DNA from: an uncultured Acidobacteriota bacterium
GTDB lineage: Bacteria; Acidobacteriota; Vicinamibacteria; Vicinamibacterales; CAVVIG01
Length of the DNA stretch: 64,000 nt
Assembly (NCBI GenBank): GCA_902825985.1
Contig: CADEDC010000011.1
Coordinates: 39,091-103,090, forward strand
Reading direction: 5' to 3'
The notes below the pieces were generated by a model. It was not told the origin of the DNA, searched no databases, and saw only the letters and a list, made by a program, of their open reading frames with translations. The stretch's first letter is position 1, and every line of letters starts with the position of its first letter. A program made the translations under genes and the position numbers. This document shows positions 17,580 to 24,332 of this stretch, piece after piece.

Positions 17580-19151
17580 TCACTGCTCCTGCGTCTCCTT
17601 GACCCGTCCGACTTCCACCTTGCAGCGGGCCGTCTGGTTGCCGCTCGTCACGATCACGTCGTAGCCCCCGATCGCGGTGAACGTCGTCGTGAACAGCGCT
17701 CCCGTGCCGGTCGCCGGGGTGCCCGCAGAGGCGCTCCAGGCATACGTGCCGGTGCCACCCGATGCCTGGGTGGTCACCGGTTGCCCCACCACCGTGTCCG
17801 TGACGCGCGGCCCGCAGACCAGCACGGGCGGCGCCGGCGGCGGCGGTACCGGAACGACCATCACTTCCGCCTTGCACTTCGCCTCGAGGCCGGCGCTCCG
17901 GACCCAGATCCGGAAGTCACCAGCGGTATCGAAGCGGGTCGTGAACGACGAGCCGGCGCCATCCGACGGCGTGCCGCCCGGCGCACTCCACGCATAGGTG
18001 CCGTTCCCGCCCGTCGCGCGGACGGTAACCGGCTGTCCGACGGTGACCGTGACGACGTTCGGCGCACAGACCAGCTCGGTGACCGGCGGCGGCGGGTTGA
18101 CAGTGACCGTGCACGAGGCCGACATCGGACCGCTCGTCACCACGACCGTGTGAAAGCCGGCCGATCCGTACACCGTGGAGAAGGCGGCGCCGTCGCCGGT
18201 CGCCGGCGATCCGGCCGGTGCGCTCCAGGCGTAGGTGCCGGTGCCGCCGGTCGCGTGCAGCTGCACGACCTGATTGGGCAGCACGGTCGAATTCACCGGC
18301 GTGCAGGTGAGCTGCTCCACCGGCGGCGGTGGGCTCTGCACGATGACGAGGCAGGTGGCCGTCAGGCCGGCGCTGGTCACGGCGACGCGGTGCTCGCCGG
18401 CGGTCGAGAACGAGGTGGTCAAGGTGGCGCGCGAGTCGACGGACGGGGTGCCGGGCACCGTCCACGCGTAGACGCCGTTGCCGCCCGTCGCGGTCAGGGT
18501 GATGGTCTGGTTCAGCGCGATGGTCTGCGTCGGCGGCGTGCATTGCAGGTCGACGATGACCGGCGGCACCACCGGCGGCGGCACCACGGGCGGCGGTGCC
18601 TGGCAGACGGTGCCGTAGTTCACCACCATCCCGATCAGCAGCGACTCGTGCCCCTGCGCGTCGAAAGCCGATACGTCCACCTGCACCCGGCCGCAGCTGA
18701 AGTGGCGCGGGTCGAACTCGAACGTCGTCCGCCCCTGTGCGTGCGCCAGGTAGTCCTGCACACCTGACACGGTCACGCGGGGGCGCGGGTTGTCGGTGGT
18801 CGCACCGCACCCAGGCTCGAGCGCCGCGTGCGCCAGTGCGACGAACCGCAACTGCGAGGGGCCGGCGTCGCTCACGTCGAGCAGCCACCGCATCGGGTCG
18901 GCACCAGCCGGTAGGCATCCGACCGGCCCGTTCACGACATACTCCGGTCGGGCGGCGCCGCTGGCCGCCGGTGTGCCGCCACCCGCTCCGGTGGCCTCCG
19001 GCGCACCGCCGGCGCCATTGGCACCGCCGCTGGCAGCAGATCCGGACGATGCGGTCGACGACGACGCAGTGGTCGAAGCCGTAGGGCTGACGAGCGACTG
19101 ACCCGAGCAGCCGGCGGACAGAACGGCCAGGGCGATGAGCAGCTTCTTCAC
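17580..19151 (-). CDS. Lipoprotein with four PKD/Ig-like repeats
   Basis: 523 residues. GTG 19149-19151 lies behind GAGGTGG, and the signal ends with a lipobox (LSAGC). A Ser/Thr/Gly/Ala-rich spacer is followed by an unrecognised domain (about 60-180) and four repeats of about 80 residues. Each repeat has a start Cys (LxCxP), TYAWS or VYAWT, a Thr-rich strand and an end Cys (ATC, ASC, AKC, ARC), joined by Pro-rich linkers (PPPP). The Cys pairs may make one disulfide per domain. A surface-exposed or adhesive role is inferred; no catalytic motif is seen. It is convergent with the quinol oxidoreductase operon. Confidence 0.8.
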   Translation of the reverse strand: MKKLLIALAVLSAGCSGQSLVSPTASTTASSSTASSGSAASGGANGAGGAPEATGAGGGTPAASGAARPEYVVNGPVGCLPAGADPMRWLLDVSDAGPSQLRFVALAHAALEPGCGATTDNPRPRVTVSGVQDYLAHAQGRTTFEFDPRHFSCGRVQVDVSAFDAQGHESLLIGMVVNYGTVCQAPPPVVPPPVVPPVIVDLQCTPPTQTIALNQTITLTATGGNGVYAWTVPGTPSVDSRATLTTSFSTAGEHRVAVTSAGLTATCLVIVQSPPPPVEQLTCTPVNSTVLPNQVVQLHATGGTGTYAWSAPAGSPATGDGAAFSTVYGSAGFHTVVVTSGPMSASCTVTVNPPPPVTELVCAPNVVTVTVGQPVTVRATGGNGTYAWSAPGGTPSDGAGSSFTTRFDTAGDFRIWVRSAGLEAKCKAEVMVVPVPPPPAPPVLVCGPRVTDTVVGQPVTTQASGGTGTYAWSASAGTPATGTGALFTTTFTAIGGYDVIVTSGNQTARCKVEVGRVKETQEQ

Positions 19152-19406
19152 AACCACCTCTTCTCGCGACGAGCGGCGGCCGGTGCAGCGGTCCGCCTGA
19201 GTCACGATGTCGGGTGAGAATGAAAAGAGCCTACCAACCTCAGCCACACGGACAGGTCCGCGTAAGCGACTGGTTGACAACGGCTTACAAAACCAGCGTC
19301 ACCGCGGGAGTCATTCGACCGGCAGACTGAGGACGGCGCCTGCCCGGACTAGATGCCCATCACAGGCTGACCGTCTGCGCACGTCGGGCAGACTGTTCTC
19401 TGCCGG
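19152..19406. other. Intergenic stretch upstream of the Ig-repeat lipoprotein gene
   Basis: 255 bp without a convincing gene. It has below-average GC near 19210-19300 and should hold the lipoprotein promoter (minus strand) and the end of the flavin-domain gene transcript. No clear hexamer pair was chosen. Confidence 0.4.
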
Positions 19407-19913
19407 TCAGCGATCGAGGCGATGCATCGTGCCGACGTCGGGCATCTGCCCGGTCAACCAGCCCTTGACCATCTCGAAGAGCACCACCGGCTGCGGCTTG
19501 TTCACTTCGAGAAACACCGCCGCGTGGATCTGCACACCGATGAGCACCAGGCGCGGATCGTCAGGGGTGCCGTGCCGCGGGTCACCGGCGTCGGGGAACC
19601 AGGCCGGCCAGTCGGCCGCCCACAGCGTGCGAATCGTCTCGCGGTCGCGCGAGAGCCTCGCCAGGCCCGACACCGACACCCATTCACGCGTCCGGTCCTT
19701 GTAATACGCGAGGTTCACGTGCGGGTCGTACTCGATGTCGAGCACCTTCTGTGTCCCCTCGGCGCTGACGAACCAGAGGTCGGCGCCGGGCGCCGGTTTC
19801 TGGTTCGCCATGGCGCGCGATTCGAGATGACCGTCGGGTCGGCGGGTCGTGAGCATCGCAATCTCGATGTCGGCAATCTGATCGTAGAATCGCTGCAATT
19901 CGCTCTTTGCCAT
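19407..19913 (-). CDS. Pyridoxamine 5'-phosphate oxidase-family flavin split-barrel protein
   Basis: 168 residues resembling general stress protein 26: LQRFYDQIADIEIAMLTT, GHLESRAMANQK, LWFVSAEGTQKVLDIEYDPHVNLAYYK and WVSVSGLARLSRD match the FMN-binding split beta-barrel. Family members bind FMN or F420 and reduce or sense small molecules; the substrate here is unknown. ATG 19911-19913 follows GAAGGA by a good spacing. The long open frame to 20603 runs into the divergent gene and was rejected. Divergent from the luciferase-like oxidoreductase, which also uses flavin, so common control is possible. Confidence 0.8.
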   Translation of the reverse strand: MAKSELQRFYDQIADIEIAMLTTRRPDGHLESRAMANQKPAPGADLWFVSAEGTQKVLDIEYDPHVNLAYYKDRTREWVSVSGLARLSRDRETIRTLWAADWPAWFPDAGDPRHGTPDDPRLVLIGVQIHAAVFLEVNKPQPVVLFEMVKGWLTGQMPDVGTMHRLDR

Positions 19914-20009
19914 CACACATCCTTCCAGGATGGGCCATGGTTCCACGATGCATGCCGACCCACGGCTGTGTCGAGGGTCCACCTGGACCCGGGCCGCCGG
20001 CGGCGACGG

Positions 20010-20015
20010 TACAAT
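20010..20015 (+). promoter_or_regulatory. -10 box 6 nt before GTG, leaderless start
   Basis: TACAAT, then 6 nt, then the GTG at 20022. Transcription would begin at or beside the start codon, so the mRNA would lack a leader. There is no Shine-Dalgarno in front of the GTG. Confidence 0.5.
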
Positions 20016-20021
20016 GCGCCG

Positions 20022-21062
20022 GTGACACAGCTCATCGAACTGGGACTCGACACGTTTGGCGATGTCACCCGCGCTCCGGACGGGCGGCCGCTGCCGCAGG
20101 CCCAGGTGCTCCGCCACGTCGTCGACGAAGCGACGCTTGCCGATCAGGTCGGGCTGCACTTCTTTGGCGTCGGCGAGCATCATCGCGAAGACTTCGCAGT
20201 GTCGGCACCCGAGGTGGTGCTGGCCGCGATCGCCGCGCGCACCGAGCGGATTCATCTCGGCACCGCCGTCACCGTGCTGAGCTCGGACGATCCGATCCGC
20301 GTCTATCAGCGCTTCTCCACGCTCAATGCGCTGTCGAACGGGCGGGCCGAGGTCATCCTCGGCCGCGGGTCGTTCACCGAATCGTTCCCACTGTTCGGCT
20401 ATGACCTGTCCGACTACGACAGCCTCTTCGACGAGAAGCTGCAGCTCTTTGCCGAGTTGCTGAAGGAGGCGCCGGTCACGTGGAGCGGTCGCACCCGGCC
20501 CGCACTGCGCCAGCAGCGCGTCTTTCCACCGATCGAACACGGACGGCTGCTGGCGTGGATCGGCGTCGGTGGCACGCCCGCCTCGGTCGTCCGGGCCGCG
20601 CACTACGGCCTGCCGCTGATGCTCGCCATCATTGGCGGCTCACCGCAGCGCTTTGCCCCATACGTCGACCTCTACCACCAGACCCTCGAGCGCGGCGGAC
20701 TGCCGGTGCCACCAATCGGCGCCCACTCCCCTGGTCACGTCGCGCCATCGGACGAGCAGGCGCGGGAGGAGTTGTGGCCGCACTACGCGGCGATGATGAC
20801 GCGGATCGGGGCCGAGCGCGGTTGGCCGCCGATGACACGGGCGCACTTCGATCGGGAAGCAGGCCCCGACGGCGCGCTGTGCGTCGGCTCGCCCGAGACG
20901 GTCGCCAACAAGATCGTCCGGACGGCAACCAGTCTGCATCTCGCCCGCTTCGACATGAAGTACAGCGCGGGTACGATGCCCCACGACCTGCTGCGGCGCA
21001 GCATCGAACTCTACGGCACACGGGTCGCGCCGCTGGTGCGTGAGCGCCTCGGCGCCAACTGA
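20022..21062 (+). CDS. Luciferase-like (LLM class) flavin-dependent oxidoreductase
   Basis: 346 residues with the LLM TIM-barrel pattern: [16 protein letters not shown] near the N-terminus, [45 protein letters not shown], and a C-terminal [13 protein letters not shown]. Members use FMNH2 or F420 to oxidise organic substrates; this substrate is unknown. GTG 20022 was chosen since the first residues ([13 protein letters not shown]) fit the family start and the -10 box just upstream fits a leaderless mRNA. The 600-bp in-frame extension upstream is opposite the divergent gene and was rejected. Confidence 0.86.
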   Translation: MTQLIELGLDTFGDVTRAPDGRPLPQAQVLRHVVDEATLADQVGLHFFGVGEHHREDFAVSAPEVVLAAIAARTERIHLGTAVTVLSSDDPIRVYQRFSTLNALSNGRAEVILGRGSFTESFPLFGYDLSDYDSLFDEKLQLFAELLKEAPVTWSGRTRPALRQQRVFPPIEHGRLLAWIGVGGTPASVVRAAHYGLPLMLAIIGGSPQRFAPYVDLYHQTLERGGLPVPPIGAHSPGHVAPSDEQAREELWPHYAAMMTRIGAERGWPPMTRAHFDREAGPDGALCVGSPETVANKIVRTATSLHLARFDMKYSAGTMPHDLLRRSIELYGTRVAPLVRERLGAN

Positions 21063-21090
21063 CCGCCGCGCGGCGATGCCAGGAACCAAG

Positions 21091-21096
21091 TACACT
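21091..21096 (+). promoter_or_regulatory. -10 box 7 nt before ATG, leaderless start
   Basis: TACACT, 7 nt, then ATG 21104 of the SEC-C gene. No ribosome site lies between. Confidence 0.45.
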
Positions 21097-21103
21097 CTGG
21101 ATC

Positions 21104-21418
21104 ATGACAGCTGCGACGACTGCGAAACCTGGACGAAACGAGCCCTGCTACTGCGGCTCTGGCAAGAAGTACAAGCAATGCTGCCTGGCCAAGGACGAGG
21201 CCGACGCAGCCGCCCGCCGGGCGGCCGCCCAGGCGGCCCTGGCGGTCGAGGCGGCAGGATCGGCGGAAGAGGGCAGCGAGACCGCCGACGTGCCGGCGGC
21301 CAGGCCGGCAGCACCCACTCACGCGCCGAAGCATCAAACCCATCAACCGTGGAAGGCGACCACCTCTCGGGGGTTCGCGCCGAAGAATCGTACGCCGCGC
21401 AAGGCCGGCGGCAGCTAG
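21104..21418 (+). CDS. Small SEC-C zinc-motif protein
   Basis: 104 residues. The N-terminal third is a SEC-C motif: [17 protein letters not shown], with the Cys-x-Cys...Cys-Cys zinc ligands known from the SecA C-terminus. The remainder is an Ala-rich stretch and a basic, Pro-rich tail ending [15 protein letters not shown] domains bind zinc and contact SecB or ribosome-related partners; this protein has no translocase part. It starts 42 bp after the LLM gene with its own leaderless-type promoter. The role is unknown. Confidence 0.75.
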   Translation: MTAATTAKPGRNEPCYCGSGKKYKQCCLAKDEADAAARRAAAQAALAVEAAGSAEEGSETADVPAARPAAPTHAPKHQTHQPWKATTSRGFAPKNRTPRKAGGS

Positions 21419-21682
21419 GCAGCCGGGCAGCTGGCGACAACTTCGAAGACGGGCTCAGCAAGGCGGATAACGTCGCGACGCATCGACGCGTTGGGACAGC
21501 GGTTGCCGCGGTTGCGGGATGCCGGGTCGCTGGGTGAGCCGGATGGCGAATCCGGACGTGAGGGCGGTGACGGCGGCTCGTGGATGACGCCGGTCGGTGA
21601 ACGACGTGCGCGACGATGGCCGTCGCGCACGCCTGCCACCGACGGAGGTCCTGGAAGAACCCCCGGCCGGAAACGGTGGGAA
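21419..21682. other. No gene seen
   Basis: 264 bp between convergent genes. Open frames here are Arg/Pro/Ser-rich and look like GC-driven chance. No strong hairpin was found. Confidence 0.4.
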
Positions 21683-22567
21683 CTACTTCGAGACCGTGAC
21701 CGTGATGTCTTTGTAAGTGGTCAGCAGCCCGTCTTCTGCCGCGACGCGCAGCGTGTACTGGCCAGGAGCCGAGAAGGTGACGCCGCTCACGGCCTTTCCG
21801 CCTTCGACCTTGGCGTGCGCCGCATCGAACTGCGCATCCGCCGGACCACGAAACACGAACCAGCGCACCGTCAGACCATTCGGCCGCCTCGGCTCAGACT
21901 CGTTCAGCCACGGCACGTTCGCCGGTGACTTCGGGCCACCGGCCAGGGCCGGCGGCGTCTCCTGGCCGACCGCCGGCTTGACCGGGGGCCGCGGCACCGG
22001 CAGGCCGTCGTCAGTGGCGCTTGCAGTGAGTGCCGCCCGAATGCCGACCGTTGCTGTGGCGAGCGGCGCGGGGTCGAGCGTCGGTGCCTTGTTCGACCGC
22101 GCTTCCTTCGTCGTGGTCGTCCCAGCCGCGCCACCGTCAGGCGTGATCTCCCAGTCGGCCTTCAGATAGCCGACCGTCGTCCGCGTCTTGCCGTTGGCCG
22201 TCAGCGTCCACACCAACTCCTGTTTGCCGAAGTCGGCCGGCACGTTGACGACGAACACCTTGCGATGGGTGCGCGTATCGAACAACGTCGGCTGGCCGCG
22301 ATCGGGCGGCCCCGGCGAGAACGAATTGGCCGGGCCGACCGGAATGGCCAGCTGCTCCTTCCAGTTGCGATTCAGATAGCCGAAGTAGAGGTCGAAGGTG
22401 CCGTTCGGCACCCGTGCCCAACCTTCGAACGCCGGCTGCAGATCCTGTCCCGAGTCGTACTTGATGTTGTTGTTGAACTCGGTCTGCGCGGTCGCGCCGA
22501 TGGTGCCGAGCACCACCAGCGCCACGGCGCCCATCCACTTCAGCGCCCGCCAACGAGGATGAATCAT
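21683..22567 (-). CDS. Exported protein of unknown function beside the copper monooxygenase gene
   Basis: 294 residues. The signal peptide is WMGAVALVVLGTIGATAQ. The N-terminal half has many aromatic strands (FEGWARVPNGTFDLYFGYLNRNWKEQLAIPVG, split here by a loop), VFVVNVPADFGKQELVWTL and KADWEI. The C-terminal half contains a cadherin- or PKD-like strand pattern ending FSAPGQYTLRVAAEDGLLTTYKDITVTV. ATG 22565-22567 begins 43 bp after the upstream gene ends, so the two probably form an operon. No family name can be given. A periplasmic partner role for the monooxygenase is inferred from position only. Confidence 0.75.
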   Translation of the reverse strand: MIHPRWRALKWMGAVALVVLGTIGATAQTEFNNNIKYDSGQDLQPAFEGWARVPNGTFDLYFGYLNRNWKEQLAIPVGPANSFSPGPPDRGQPTLFDTRTHRKVFVVNVPADFGKQELVWTLTANGKTRTTVGYLKADWEITPDGGAAGTTTTKEARSNKAPTLDPAPLATATVGIRAALTASATDDGLPVPRPPVKPAVGQETPPALAGGPKSPANVPWLNESEPRRPNGLTVRWFVFRGPADAQFDAAHAKVEGGKAVSGVTFSAPGQYTLRVAAEDGLLTTYKDITVTVSK

Positions 22568-22610
22568 TTCCCGTAACCCTTTCCCATGGTCGGTCGACGG
22601 TCTCGTCGGC

Positions 22611-23948
22611 TTACTGCTGCTGTTGCTGTTGCTGTTGCTGCGTCGTCGTCCGGGACTGACGCGCTTTGCGTGCCGCCAGTTCGGCCTGGTATTCCTCCTC
22701 GGTGATCTCGACCCAGCCGAGCCAGAAGAAGCCCATCTCGTCGACCGTGCGGTTGCCATTGCCGACCCAGTTGCGCGGATCCGACGCACGCGGGTTCGCC
22801 GCCGTGTTGTCGTGCCACTGGATGTTGTGCAGCATCGTGCCGGCCGGCACGATCGGCTGGACGTCATCGGCGTAGTTGTACGAGAGGTGCCAGCTGTTGT
22901 TGAAGTTCACACAGTTGACGACTTCGGTCTTGGCTGAGGCTCCCTCAGTCGGGTAGATCAGTTCGAGACACTGCTTGGTGCCGAGCAGATGCAGGTGCGG
23001 CTGGAATGCAATGATCCGCGCCGGCTTGTGCATCATGACGTAGCCGTCCGAACGGGCGACCTGTCCTGGTGGGATGTCGAGCGGCGTCGTCGGCTGCGCC
23101 AGCTGCTTCGACCAGCGGATCTTCTTCGGGACGTAGCCCTTCGGATAGAGCACCATGCCGAGTTCGATCTCCATCTGGGTATCTTCACCGTAGGAGTGCG
23201 TGTGGTAGCTCACGCGCGCCTTCTCGCCGGCCTTGAGCAGCACACCCGACCCTTCCGGGTAGACTTCGGCGTTCTTGCCCGAGGCGTACTCGACGAGGAA
23301 CTGGCCACCTTCATTCGACATGTCGCCCTGAATCGCGTCGGGCGAGACCGAGTAGGAGAGAGCGTGGTGCACGACCTTGTGCGACTCGGCGGTCGCCGAC
23401 CGCGTCTGGATCGCCTTGATGTAGCGATCGCTGTCAATCGGAATGTCGGCGAACAGATCGCCATAGAGGTCGGGCGACTCGGCCGGCACGAGGTACTTGG
23501 GGAACTTGACGACGATGTCGGGCTCGCCGATCGTCCACGAGTTCGGGTCACCGAACTTGCGCGCCGGCGGCATGTCGGCCGGATTGCCCTGCGGCGCCCC
23601 GGCGTCCACCCACTTGACGATGGTGTCGATCTCGCCGGCGCTCAGCGACGGATTGTTCTTGAACTCCTGGATGCCGACGGTGCGATCGATGTGAAATGGC
23701 GGCATCTCGCGGTTGGCCACCTTGGTCTTGATCGAGCGCGCCCACGGCCGCGCGTCCTGGTACGACACGAGCGACATCGGCGCCATGGCGCCTGGGCGAT
23801 GGCAGTCCTGGCACTTCTGCTGGAAGATTGGCGCGACGTCTTTCGTGAACGTCACCTGACGCGCCGCAGGCGTCTGGGCGGCCGCGAAACCGGGAATCAG
23901 CAGCAGCCCTGCGACCGCCGTCAGCCCACTCTTTAGACCCACTCTCAT
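22611..23948 (-). CDS. Exported cytochrome c / copper type II monooxygenase-like fusion with poly-Gln tail
   Basis: 445 residues. Signal peptide (LTAVAGLLLIPGFAAAQ), then a cytochrome c-like module (FTKDVAPIFQQKCQDCHRPGAMAPMSL) with one CxxCH. A two-lobed region follows that resembles ascorbate-dependent copper type II monooxygenases (PHM/DBH type). Candidate copper ligands are in ESHKVVHHALS and FQPHLHLLG, with Met in GTMLHNIQWHDN. The haem could feed electrons to copper. ATG 23948 follows GGAGGTAACG. The last nine residues are all Gln, encoded by a CAG/CAA microsatellite. A related protein lies at 43308-44570. The substrate is unknown. Confidence 0.82.
   Translation of the reverse strand: MRVGLKSGLTAVAGLLLIPGFAAAQTPAARQVTFTKDVAPIFQQKCQDCHRPGAMAPMSLVSYQDARPWARSIKTKVANREMPPFHIDRTVGIQEFKNNPSLSAGEIDTIVKWVDAGAPQGNPADMPPARKFGDPNSWTIGEPDIVVKFPKYLVPAESPDLYGDLFADIPIDSDRYIKAIQTRSATAESHKVVHHALSYSVSPDAIQGDMSNEGGQFLVEYASGKNAEVYPEGSGVLLKAGEKARVSYHTHSYGEDTQMEIELGMVLYPKGYVPKKIRWSKQLAQPTTPLDIPPGQVARSDGYVMMHKPARIIAFQPHLHLLGTKQCLELIYPTEGASAKTEVVNCVNFNNSWHLSYNYADDVQPIVPAGTMLHNIQWHDNTAANPRASDPRNWVGNGNRTVDEMGFFWLGWVEITEEEYQAELAARKARQSRTTTQQQQQQQQQ
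22614..22640 (-). repeat. CAG/CAA microsatellite coding for Gln9
   Basis: Nine glutamine codons (mixed CAG and CAA, mostly alternating) directly before the stop codon. Such runs can change length by slippage in 3-bp or 6-bp steps. Confidence 0.85.
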
Positions 23949-24332
23949 CGTTACCTCCACCCTGCCGAAACGTTGCTACCCCTGGGAGTCAGTGCAGATC
24001 GAACTCGCGGAGGGCCCGGTGAGCAAAAAAGGGGCCGCCGGTGGTTCGTGCGTAATTTCCAAGCAAATTTCGACATTTCAGGCGGTTGCGGGCCGCACGG
24101 CGCATCCGAGCGCCGCGCGGATCTGGGGAAAATTCCGAGGTGCGGCGCGGATTTTTATCTACCCGATATCGGTTAGGCAGGTATAGATAGCAGGTATAGA
24201 TAAACGATAGGTGCCGGGGTCGGGACAGCGACGCCCGCCACCCCTGGACCGCCGCGGCGCACGGCGGCTGGCCGACCGCGGCGGTCGCGGCCGGTCAGGC
24301 CCGCCGGTCGACAGGCCTGCCGCGCGAACCGC
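23949..24332. other. Regulatory gap with an AT-rich island
   Basis: 384 bp between the TonB receptor stop and the monooxygenase start, both on the minus strand. There is no credible gene. Bases 24150-24215 are strikingly AT-rich for this genome (atttttatct, cgatatcg, tatagata) and contain a 13-bp tandem repeat. This is the likely promoter or operator region of the monooxygenase operon. Basal elements cannot be placed with confidence. Confidence 0.5.
24177..24202. repeat. Exact 13-bp tandem repeat in the AT-rich island
   Basis: gcaggtatagata occurs twice head-to-tail without mismatch. The 13-bp spacing and the promoter-region location suggest a regulator binding site or duplicated promoter element. 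Confidence 0.6.
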
